In this document: in pieces, positions 27,580 to 34,365 of the stretch
Numbering within the stretch: position 1 is the first letter of the stretch
How the letters are laid out: each line of letters begins with the position of its first letter
From: Pseudonocardia kunmingensis
Lineage (GTDB): Bacteria; Actinomycetota; Actinomycetes; Mycobacteriales; Pseudonocardiaceae
Direction of reading: 5' to 3'
Assembly (NCBI RefSeq): GCF_006716445.1
Contig: NZ_VFPA01000001.1
Coordinates: forward strand, 1,860,001 to 1,924,000
DNA: 64,000 nucleotides
Made by a program: the position numbers and the translations under genes
The notes under the pieces: generated by a model
Seen by the model: only the letters and a program-made list of their open reading frames with translations
What the model was told of the DNA's origin: nothing
Databases searched by the model: none

Positions 27580-27626
27580 ACGAACGGCACTTTCGTCGGC
27601 TAGGTACCGACGAGAGTGCCGTTCGT
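27580..27626. terminator. Long inverted repeat between convergent genes
   Basis: Arms of 20 bp (ACGAACGGCACTTTCGTCGG and its inverse with one mismatch) around a 7-nt loop. It is placed between the MFS gene and the GTP cyclohydrolase gene, which run toward each other, and fits a bidirectional terminator. No T-run follows, as is common in high-GC actinobacteria. Confidence 0.65.
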
Positions 27627-27666
27627 CCCGGCGGACCTCCCTTCGATCGGCGCCGGGCTGCGGCGA

Positions 27667-28317
27667 TCACCATCCCGTTCGCCCTCGCCCGCGCACGGAG
27701 TCCAGGTGCGGCAGGTCGTGGCCGAGCCGGTCGCGCTTCGCCGTCAGGTACCGGACGTTGTGCTCGTCGACCGGCTCCAGCAGCGGGACGCGCCCGGTCA
27801 CGGCGACCCCGTGCCCGGTCAGCCCGAGCACCTTGTCCGCGCTGTTGGACAGCAGCCGGACCGACGCGACGCCGAGGTGGCGCAGCACGCGCGCGGCCGG
27901 GCCGAAGTCGCGCACGTCCACGGGGAGGCCCAGCGCCGTGGCCGAGTCCACGGTGTCGAGCCCCTGCTCGTCCTGCAGCACGTGGGTGCGGATCTTGGCG
28001 ACGAGCCCGATCCCGCGCCCCTCGTGCCCGCGCAGGTACACGAGAACGCCGCAGCCCTCGTCCACGATCGCGTCGATCGCCGACCGCAGCTGGGCCCCGC
28101 ACTCGCAGCGCAACGCCCCGAACAGGTCGCCGGTCAGGCACTCGGAGTGCACGCGGACCAGCACGTCCTCGCGCCCCCGCGGGTCGCCGCGGACGAGGGC
28201 GAGGTGCTCGTGCCCGTCCACCGGGTCCCGGAACGCCACCGCCCGGAACGGCCCGTGCCGCGTCACCAGCTCCGACTCGGCGACGTCATCCAGCCCGCCG
28301 TCGTGCATGTCCTGCAT
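27667..28317 (-). CDS. GTP cyclohydrolase II paralogue with Tyr-to-His change
   Basis: 216 residues with the full GTP cyclohydrolase II fold. Zinc ligands C60, C71 and C73 lie in HSECLTGDLFGALRCECG; the GTP-handling GHEGRGIGL and the nucleophile region DVRDF (Arg136) are intact. In E. coli RibA the catalytic Tyr105 sits in KIRAYALQD; here the same segment is KIRTHVLQD, with His112. Substitution of that Tyr (Met in Streptomyces SCO6655) makes the enzyme stop at the N-formylated pyrimidine, from published work as I recall it. There is no RibB domain and no other riboflavin gene nearby, so this is likely not the housekeeping RibA. It is divergent from the creatininase gene by 59 bp. Confidence 0.88.
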   Translation of the reverse strand: MQDMHDGGLDDVAESELVTRHGPFRAVAFRDPVDGHEHLALVRGDPRGREDVLVRVHSECLTGDLFGALRCECGAQLRSAIDAIVDEGCGVLVYLRGHEGRGIGLVAKIRTHVLQDEQGLDTVDSATALGLPVDVRDFGPAARVLRHLGVASVRLLSNSADKVLGLTGHGVAVTGRVPLLEPVDEHNVRYLTAKRDRLGHDLPHLDSVRGRGRTGW

Positions 28318-28376
28318 CCCGTTCCCCTCTCGTCCCCGCTCGTCCCCGGCGGCGAACCGTGGGAAGGTCCCCGGTG

Positions 28377-29069
28377 ATGGACCTCCTCCCGGCCGACACC
28401 ACGCTCGACGAGCGCGAGCGCGGTGCCACCGTCGCGCTGCTGCCGATCGGCAGCGTCGAGCAGCACGGCCCGCACCTGCCGCTGACGACCGACACCCTCG
28501 TCGCGTGCACGCTCGCAGTCGAGCTCACCACCGCCTACGTCGTCCGCAGGCTGCCGCCCGTGACCATCTCCTGCTCCCACGAGCACGCGGCCTGGCCCGG
28601 CACCGTCAGCATCTCGGCCACCACGCTCGCCGCGGTCGTGCGCGACGTCGCCGCGTCCGTGCACCGGGCGGGCGTGACGTCGCTGGTGCTCGTCAACGGC
28701 CACGGCGGCAACTACGTGCTCGGCAACGTCGTGCAGGAGGCGAGCCTCGGGCCGCTGCGGATGGCGTTGTTCCCGGGCGAGGCCGACTGGGAGGACGCGC
28801 GCGCCGAGGCCGGGCTCGTCACGGCGGGACCGTCGGACATGCACGCCGGTGAGCTGGAGACCTCGATCCTGCTGCACGCGCATCCCCACCTGGTCAGGCC
28901 GGGGTTCGAACGGGCCGACGAGCTGGCGGACGACCGCAGGCACATGCTGAGCCGCGGGTTGCAGGCGTACACGGAGTCGGGTGTGGTGGGCCGCCCGTCG
29001 CTGGCGACCGCGGAGAAGGGACGTGCGGTGCTGGCGAGCCTGGTGCGCGGGTTCGCCGGCTACCTGTGA
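28377..29069 (+). CDS. Creatininase-family amidohydrolase (possible formamide hydrolase)
   Basis: 230 residues of the creatininase/ArfB/MftE fold. Metal ligands are visible: E28 and H30 in PIGSVEQHGPHLPL, D39 in TTDT, H109 in NGHGGN and Glu in MHAGELETS. The family includes creatininase, MftE and the archaeal deformylase ArfB, which removes the formyl group from the pyrimidine made by a cyclohydrolase. Since it starts 59 bp from a cyclohydrolase variant predicted to release exactly that formylated product, deformylation is the best guess. GGAAGG lies 9 nt before the ATG. Its last 176 nt are antisense to the flippase tail. Confidence 0.85.
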   Translation: MDLLPADTTLDERERGATVALLPIGSVEQHGPHLPLTTDTLVACTLAVELTTAYVVRRLPPVTISCSHEHAAWPGTVSISATTLAAVVRDVAASVHRAGVTSLVLVNGHGGNYVLGNVVQEASLGPLRMALFPGEADWEDARAEAGLVTAGPSDMHAGELETSILLHAHPHLVRPGFERADELADDRRHMLSRGLQAYTESGVVGRPSLATAEKGRAVLASLVRGFAGYL

Positions 29070-29952
29070 GCCTGCGCCGGGTCGCCAGGCGCAGCAGCAG
29101 CACCGCGGCACCGGGTGAGCACGCCACCAGGCCCAGCACGCCGTAGGCGACGGCCGCGGAGACGCCCTGCGCGGCACCGAGACCGACCGCGCCGAAACCG
29201 ACGGCGGCCACCGCCTCCCGCGGGCCCCACCCGCCCACGTTCAGCGGCAGGGCCATCACCAGCAACGCCAGCACCAGCAACGGAAGCAGCTCGACCACCG
29301 GCGCGGACGTGCCGGCCGCGCGGGCGGCCACGACGAACGTGGCGAGGTAGCCGCCGAGCGCCACCACGGACAGCCCGAGGACAGCGGGCCACGTGCGGCG
29401 CAGCGCGCGCAGGTCCGCCGCCAGCGGGCGCAGGCGGGAGCGCAGGGCCCAGCCGAGCACCGGCGCCGCCACGAGCACCGCGACGCCGAACCACCCCGCT
29501 GCGGGCACCGCGTCGCCCGCGACGCCCAGCAGCGCGGGTTGCGCCGCCAGTACGCCGGCGGCCACGACCACCAGCACCAGCAGGCCGACCAGCCGCTCGA
29601 GGGCCACCGCCCGCACCCCGCGCCCGACGTCGCCCGCCCGCCTGCCGTGCCCGAGCGCCCGGTGCACGTCGCCGAGGACGCCCGCGGGCAGCACCGCGTT
29701 CAGGAACATCGCCTGGTAGCAGTCGGCGACCGCCGCGGGGAGCGGCAGCCGCAGGCCGAGGCCGCGCGCGACCAGGCACCACCGCCAGGCGCTGCAGACG
29801 GTCGTCACGACGCCGATCCCGAGCGCGGCCAGCACCGGCCCGGCCTCCAGCGCCGCGAGCCCGTCGGCCACCGCGTCCGGCCCCGACCACCACACCAGGA
29901 CGGCGACGATCGCCACCCCCGCCAGTGGCCGCAGCACACCACCCACCGTCAT
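28894..29952 (-). CDS. UPF0104 / lysylphosphatidylglycerol-synthase-type flippase domain protein
   Basis: 352 residues with about 7-8 membrane helices over residues 1-295, matching the LPG_synthase_TM (UPF0104, AglD-like) family; typical are the motifs ALERLVGLLVLVVV and NVGGWGPREAVAAVGFG. Such proteins move or modify lipid-linked molecules in the membrane. It is coupled to the methyltransferase by ATGA. The last ~57 residues are Pro, Arg and Ser-rich and lie antisense to the 3' part of the creatininase gene; this tail is not part of the domain and may be tolerated read-through. Confidence 0.8.
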   Translation of the reverse strand: MTVGGVLRPLAGVAIVAVLVWWSGPDAVADGLAALEAGPVLAALGIGVVTTVCSAWRWCLVARGLGLRLPLPAAVADCYQAMFLNAVLPAGVLGDVHRALGHGRRAGDVGRGVRAVALERLVGLLVLVVVAAGVLAAQPALLGVAGDAVPAAGWFGVAVLVAAPVLGWALRSRLRPLAADLRALRRTWPAVLGLSVVALGGYLATFVVAARAAGTSAPVVELLPLLVLALLVMALPLNVGGWGPREAVAAVGFGAVGLGAAQGVSAAVAYGVLGLVACSPGAAVLLLRLATRRRLTGSRRTRAPGSPAPHVPSPRSPATGGPPHPTPCTPATRGSACACGRPPARRPVRTPA

Positions 29953-30761
29953 GCCCCGCGTCCCGGCAGGGCGAGGAGATCCGCGTGCCCGACGACGACG
30001 CGCAGCTCCCCGCGGGCCGCGGCGTCGAGCCTGCGGCGCAGGTACGCGTCGGTCTCGGTGGCCAGCGACGGGCTGTGCGCGCACGCCGCCTCGACCCAGC
30101 CGCGCAGCCACTCCTCCACCAGGGCGCCGTCGCCCGCTCCGAGCCGCCACGGGCTCGGCGCGCGCACGACCCGGGCGCCGAGGCGCCGGAACGCGGCGGC
30201 GGCCGCGGGCGGGGCGTCCGGCCCGAGGAGCCGCCGTCCCCCGACCGTGCGGCGCTGGTGGGCGTCGAAGGCGGCGGCGAACGCGGCGTCGAGCGGGTCC
30301 GCCGGGGTGAGCAGCACGCTGCCGGTGACCGACAGGGTCAGCAGGGCCGGGCACGCCGCCGCCGTGCACGCGGCGGCGAGGCGCTCCACCTCGTCGACGG
30401 TCAGCAGGTCCAGCAGGGCCGATGCGGTGACGAGGTCGGTGCCGGCGAGGCGGGCGGCGTCGAGCTCGGTGAGGTCACCGGGGCAGGGCTCCGCGGTCAC
30501 GTGCGCGGGCAGGCCGGTCACGGCGCGGTCGAGCAGCGCGGGGTCGCGGTCGTGCAGCACCCAGTGCTGCGGGCCGGGCAGCCGACCGGCGAGCCAGCGC
30601 CCCATCGACCCGGTGCCGCAGCCCAGGTCGCGCACCACGAGCCTGCCCGCGGGCAGGTGCGCGCGCGCCTGGTCGGCGAGCTCGACGGCGCGGGCGGCGG
30701 CGTCGGCGGGCTCGCGCAGCGCGAGCCAGTCCGCCCCGACCGGCGCGTCCGGCCTGCTCAT
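29949..30761 (-). CDS. SAM-dependent methyltransferase
   Basis: 270 residues, class I methyltransferase fold. The SAM loop is VRDLGCGTGSMGRWLAG (about residues 44-60), the acidic end of strand 2 is in VLHDRDPALLD, and motif IV lies in ADVVTASALLDLL-like TDLVTASALLDLL. It shares 4-nt overlaps with the glycosyltransferase upstream and the flippase downstream, so it belongs to the PTPS-homologue operon. AGGAG lies before the ATG. The substrate is unknown, presumably an intermediate of the locus product. Confidence 0.85.
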   Translation of the reverse strand: MSRPDAPVGADWLALREPADAAARAVELADQARAHLPAGRLVVRDLGCGTGSMGRWLAGRLPGPQHWVLHDRDPALLDRAVTGLPAHVTAEPCPGDLTELDAARLAGTDLVTASALLDLLTVDEVERLAAACTAAACPALLTLSVTGSVLLTPADPLDAAFAAAFDAHQRRTVGGRRLLGPDAPPAAAAAFRRLGARVVRAPSPWRLGAGDGALVEEWLRGWVEAACAHSPSLATETDAYLRRRLDAAARGELRVVVGHADLLALPGRGA

Positions 30762-31861
30762 GCCCCGCTCCTGCGGGCCGTGAGCGGAGACGAGTGCTCC
30801 AGCACCCGTATCCACTCACGAGCCGCTACGTCCCAGCCGGGCAGCTGGGGGCGGCGGGCGCGGGCGGCGTCCCGCGCCGCCGTGCGCAGGCCCGGCTCGT
30901 CGAGCCAGCGGCGCAGCGCGGCCGCGAGCGCCGCGACGTCCGCGGGTGCCACCAGCAGTCCCGGCACGGTGCCCCCGGGTGCGCGGCCGAGCGTCTCGGG
31001 CACCCCGCCGACGGCGCACGCCAGCACCGGGATCCCCCGCGCCAGCGCCTCGGTGACGACCATGCCGTAGGTCTCCGCGCGGGAGGGCAGCACCAGCAGG
31101 TCGGAGGCGGCGTACGCGGCGTCGAGCGCCGGACCGGTGAGCGGGCCGGTGAGTTCCACGCGGTCGTCCAGCCCGTGGCGGCGCACGAGGGCCCGCACGG
31201 CGTCGACGTGCGCCGCGTCGCGGGTGAGCGGGCCGGCGAGCCGGCACGTCCAGCTCCGGTCGGCGAGCCGGGCGAGGGCGTCCACCAGCAGGTCCTGGCC
31301 CTTCGTCGGGGTGAGCGACCCGACGCAGAGCAGCCTGCCGCCGTCCTCGTCGGGGACCGCCGAGGGGGCGGGCTCGACGCCGGGCGGGACGACGTGCACC
31401 CGCTCGGCGGACAGCCCGTGCACCTGCGCGAGCCGCCGCGCCGTCCACGGGCTGGTCGCCACGACCGCGGCCGCGGCGTCCAGCGCGGTCCGTTCGCGGG
31501 CGCTGCGGTCGGCGGCCGTGGCGGGGGCGAGACCGGCCTCGTCGCCGAGGGGCAGGTGCACGAGCACCACGAGCCGCAACCGCCCGGCATGGCGCGCGAG
31601 GACCTCGGGGACGGCGCAGCCCACCAGGCCGTCGAGCACCACGGCGGCGCCCCCGGGCACCGCGGCCAGGCGCCGGTCCAGCTCGGCGCGGGCGGCGTCG
31701 TCGGGCTCCGGCCACGTCCCGGCCACGGCGATCTCGTGCACCGGGCGGCCCGCGGCGACCAGGCCCGCGCAGACGCGGCGGTCGTAGGCGTTGCCGCCGC
31801 TGGGGCGGGCGGGGTCGTCGACGTCGCCGGGCAGGACGACGTGCACCGCGGCGCCGGTCAC
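30758..31861 (-). CDS. Family-4-type glycosyltransferase
   Basis: 367 residues, GT-B fold. The N-terminal acceptor domain includes [14 protein letters not shown] (donor-side glycine loop) and the C-terminal donor domain [17 protein letters not shown] and [19 protein letters not shown], the E(x7)E retaining GT4 motif. It transfers a sugar from a nucleotide donor to an unknown acceptor. The GTG start overlaps the PTPS-homologue stop and its own stop overlaps the methyltransferase start. Residues after about 344 ([19 protein letters not shown]) are encoded by the 40-bp palindrome and its 3' flank, so a repeat has become the C-terminus. Confidence 0.88.
   Translation of the reverse strand: MTGAAVHVVLPGDVDDPARPSGGNAYDRRVCAGLVAAGRPVHEIAVAGTWPEPDDAARAELDRRLAAVPGGAAVVLDGLVGCAVPEVLARHAGRLRLVVLVHLPLGDEAGLAPATAADRSARERTALDAAAAVVATSPWTARRLAQVHGLSAERVHVVPPGVEPAPSAVPDEDGGRLLCVGSLTPTKGQDLLVDALARLADRSWTCRLAGPLTRDAAHVDAVRALVRRHGLDDRVELTGPLTGPALDAAYAASDLLVLPSRAETYGMVVTEALARGIPVLACAVGGVPETLGRAPGGTVPGLLVAPADVAALAAALRRWLDEPGLRTAARDAARARRPQLPGWDVAAREWIRVLEHSSPLTARRSGA
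30780..30819. repeat. 40-bp palindromic repeat, copy 3 (inside the glycosyltransferase gene)
   Basis: Begins GTGAGCGGAGACGAGTGC and ends GCACCCGTATCCACTCAC. It lies wholly within the 3' end of the glycosyltransferase reading frame, which stays open through it, 19 nt before the methyltransferase ATG. The left arm is more diverged than the right, which may reflect selection or age. In the mRNA it could separate translation levels of the two genes. Confidence 0.8.
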
Positions 31862-32256
31862 AGGGTGCGCTCGTAGCTCGCCCAGGCGACGTGCGACTCG
31901 TGCAGGGTGACGGCGATCGCGGCGATCCCGCGGGCGCCCTCACCGAGCGCGCCCGCGTGCACCTGCTCGGCCAGCCGGTCCGCGATGTGCCGGGCGAGGA
32001 ACTCGGTGGAGGTGTTGACGCCGGCGAAGGCCGGTTCGTCGTCGAGGTTGCGGTAGTTCAGCCCGGCCAGCACCGCGCCGAGCTGCTGCGTGGCCAGCCC
32101 GATGTCGACCACGATCCCGTCGGCGTCGAGATCGGGACGGCGGAACGTCGCGTCCACCACGAAGGTGGCGCCGTGCAGGCGCTGCGCCGGGCCGAAGACC
32201 TCGCCGCGGAAGCTGTGGGCGACCATCACGTGATCGCGGACGGTGATGCTGAACAA
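31858..32256 (-). CDS. 6-pyruvoyl-tetrahydropterin synthase (QueD/PTPS) homologue lacking catalytic residues
   Basis: 132-residue T-fold protein. Alignment by eye to QueD: His14 is kept, but the segment AQRLHGATF stands where CGRLHGHSF is normal, so the catalytic Cys (A24) and one zinc His (A30) are gone; LNYRNLDD replaces LDHRxLND, losing the Asp-His pair (N67, Y68). The pterin-binding Glu in LHESHVAW remains. It therefore probably binds a pterin or pyrimidine without the normal PTPS chemistry, as reported for Streptomyces SCO6650. The start is TTG with AAGGGAG 5 nt upstream. It is coupled to the glycosyltransferase by GTGA. Confidence 0.85.
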   Translation of the reverse strand: MFSITVRDHVMVAHSFRGEVFGPAQRLHGATFVVDATFRRPDLDADGIVVDIGLATQQLGAVLAGLNYRNLDDEPAFAGVNTSTEFLARHIADRLAEQVHAGALGEGARGIAAIAVTLHESHVAWASYERTL

Positions 32257-32339
32257 GATCGCTCCCTTGCACGCGCGGGCTCCGTCCTACCGCACACGCG
32301 CGCCACGCCCGGACGGTTCACCGCCGCGCCGACCGCGCC

Positions 32340-33317
32340 TCACGCGTCGTCGTAGCGCACCCGCACGCAGAGCGCGGGCGGCTCACCCGCCGCCAGCCGG
32401 GGCAGCAGGGCGGGAAGCTCGTCGAACGCGTGCTCGCCCCCGACCAGCGCGTCGAAGCGGGGGTCGGCGAGCAGCCGCAGGGCCAGCGCCATGCGACCGG
32501 CGTAGCCGCGGCTCGCCCGGCGCGGCGACACCGTGCCCACCTGGCTGCTGCGCACCGCCAGCCGCCGCGGGTGGAAGGCCTCCCCGAGCGGGAGGCTCAC
32601 CCGCCGGTCGCCGTACCAGGACAGCTCGATGACCTCGCCCTCGGCGGCCAGCAGCTCCAGCGACCGCGCCAACCCGGCCTCGGTGGCGCTGGCGTGCACC
32701 ACGAGGTCGCAGTCCCCCAGTGCGCCGTCGGGGCTCGCGAACCCGACGCCGAGCGCCGCCGCCACGCCGGCCCGGGCCGGGTCGACGTCCACCAGCTCGA
32801 CGCGCGCGCCGGGCAGGCCGGCCAGCACGGCGGCGACGCTGCACCCGACCAACCCCGCGCCCACGACCGCGATCCGGTCGCCGACGAGCGGCGCCGCGTC
32901 CCACACCGCGTTGACGGCGGTCTCGACGGTGCCTGCGAGCACCGCGCGTCCCGGGGGCACGTCGTCCGGAACCGGCGTGACCGCCGCCGCCGGCACGACG
33001 AAGCGCGTCTGGTGCGGGTGCAGGCAGAACACGGTGCGCCCGCGCAGCTCGGCGGGCCCGTGTTCGACGACGCCGACCGCGAGGTACCCGTACTTCACCG
33101 GTGCCGGGAACTCGCCCTCCTGGAACGGGGCGCGCATGGTCGCGTACTGGCTGCGCGGCACCGCGCCGGAGAAGACGAGGGTCTCGGTGCCCCGGCTCAC
33201 CCCGGTGTGGAGCGTGCGCACGACGACGTCGCCGTCGCCGGGCTCGGGCAACGCGACCTCCCGGATCTCGCCCTCGCCGGGGGCGCGGAGCCAGAACGCA
33301 CGGGCGGTGTGGGGCAT
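32340..33317 (-). CDS. Medium-chain dehydrogenase/reductase without zinc-ligand cysteines
   Basis: 325 residues of the alcohol-dehydrogenase superfamily. The N-terminal catalytic domain has GVSRGTETLVFSG where zinc enzymes have a Cys, and no structural-zinc Cys cluster is present. The Rossmann part shows VVGAGLVGCSVAAVLAG and the acidic end VDVDP. It resembles the BchC/sorbitol-type 'zinc-binding dehydrogenase' branch seen with PTPS homologues. NAD(P)H-linked oxidation of an alcohol, or reduction of a ketone, on the locus intermediate is likely. GGAGG precedes the ATG at 33317. It is first of a five-gene minus-strand unit and divergent from the CDP-alcohol gene. Confidence 0.82.
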   Translation of the reverse strand: MPHTARAFWLRAPGEGEIREVALPEPGDGDVVVRTLHTGVSRGTETLVFSGAVPRSQYATMRAPFQEGEFPAPVKYGYLAVGVVEHGPAELRGRTVFCLHPHQTRFVVPAAAVTPVPDDVPPGRAVLAGTVETAVNAVWDAAPLVGDRIAVVGAGLVGCSVAAVLAGLPGARVELVDVDPARAGVAAALGVGFASPDGALGDCDLVVHASATEAGLARSLELLAAEGEVIELSWYGDRRVSLPLGEAFHPRRLAVRSSQVGTVSPRRASRGYAGRMALALRLLADPRFDALVGGEHAFDELPALLPRLAAGEPPALCVRVRYDDA

Positions 33318-33378
33318 CTCGTTCCTCCGGGGTGAACTCCCCGGCCCGCGCGGACGTGTCGAGGAGGTGGACCGTGCA

Positions 33379-34122
33379 GTGGAGACCGGCACCCGCACCC
33401 TAGAGAAGGGGTGCCCGGACCAGGCCGCGGCCGCGAGCGCTCAGCTGCTGCTGCTCGCCGGCCTCGCGGGCGCGTTCGAGGTGGGGTTGCTCGGCGTCCT
33501 CGTCGGGGTCGGGTACGCCGCGGCGCTGCTCGCGATGCTGTCCGCGGCGATGGTCCGGGCGGGCCGGCCGCGGCTCGGACCCGCCGACGTGGTCACCCTG
33601 ACCAGGGCGCTGCTCGTCGGCGGCGTGACGGCCGTGGTCGTCGACGGGCTGGTCCGCGGGGCGGCGGCGGTGCCCGCCCTGGTGGGGCTCGCGGCGGTGG
33701 CGCTGGTCCTCGACGCCGTCGACGGGCAGGTCGCCCGGCGCACCGGCACGGTCTCGGCGCTGGGCGCCCGCTTCGACATGGAGGTCGACGCCTTCCTCAT
33801 CCTCGTGCTGAGCGTCCACGTCGCGGGTGTCGTCGGGCCGTGGGCTCTCGCGATCGGCGCCATGCGCTACGCGTTCGTCGCCGCCGGGTGGGCGTGGCCG
33901 TGGCTGCGCGGGCCGCTGCCCCCCAGCTACGCGGGCAAGACGGTGGCGGCGCTGCAGGGCGTGGTGCTCGTCGTCGTGAGCGCGCAGGTGCTGCCCCACG
34001 GGCTCGCGGTCGCGCTGGTGACCGTCGCGCTGGCGCTGCTGTGCTGGTCGTTCGGGCGGGACGTGCGGCGGCTGTGGGTGGCCTCGCACCGCGTGCCGGC
34101 CCCGCGGATGCCGTCCGACTGA
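33379..34122 (+). CDS. CDP-alcohol phosphotransferase family membrane protein
   Basis: 247 residues with six or so membrane helices. The family catalytic motif is complete: DG-x2-AR-x8-G-x3-D-x3-D, seen from DGQVAR to MEVD about residues 115-137. Such enzymes swap CMP on a CDP-alcohol for another alcohol to make phospholipids or phosphodiester-linked polyols. In this locus it may attach the product to a lipid or polyol. The GTG at 33379 is preferred (GGAGG 11 nt upstream); a GTG at 33367 is also possible. It is divergent from the dehydrogenase by 61 bp. Confidence 0.85.
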   Translation: METGTRTLEKGCPDQAAAASAQLLLLAGLAGAFEVGLLGVLVGVGYAAALLAMLSAAMVRAGRPRLGPADVVTLTRALLVGGVTAVVVDGLVRGAAAVPALVGLAAVALVLDAVDGQVARRTGTVSALGARFDMEVDAFLILVLSVHVAGVVGPWALAIGAMRYAFVAAGWAWPWLRGPLPPSYAGKTVAALQGVVLVVVSAQVLPHGLAVALVTVALALLCWSFGRDVRRLWVASHRVPAPRMPSD

Positions 34123-34326
34123 CCCCCGCGGTTCAGTCCGCCACGACCGGCGACCCCGAGTCGCACACCTCGCCTGCCCCGCACCCGCGCCCTGGCGTGT
34201 GTGCGAGGTCGTCGCGGTGTGTGCGGACGATCGTCGGTGGGCCAGGGCCGCGGGTTTCGGAGCCGAGGGCGGTGTGAGCCGCCTCGCTACCCGCGAACTG
34301 CGTGGCCGCGCGCCCGCCGAGATCGG

Positions 34327-34332
34327 TAGCGT
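34327..34332 (+). promoter_or_regulatory. -10 box (TAGCGT) for the MFS gene
   Basis: TAGCGT lies 33 nt before the ATG at 34366, which has AGGAG. The same hexamer is found before clpP-like (44300) and the phosphofructokinase gene (46395). The preceding gap also holds a TCGCACAC/GTGTGCGA inverted repeat (34161-34206) of unknown role. Confidence 0.4.
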
Positions 34333-34365
34333 CGGAAAGGATCCCCTCTCGACGTCAGGAGCAGT

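Noticed and set aside
27667-28317. Housekeeping riboflavin RibA
   Set aside because: The catalytic Tyr is His and no other riboflavin gene is nearby, although this cannot be excluded without the rest of the genome.
28377-29069. MftE of a mycofactocin cluster
   Set aside because: The fold is shared, but none of mftA, mftB, mftC, mftD or mftF is in the neighbourhood; the cyclohydrolase context fits a deformylase better.
34161-34206. Terminator made of TCGCACAC / GTGTGCGA
   Set aside because: Arms are only 8 bp with a 30-nt loop; too weak to list as a feature.
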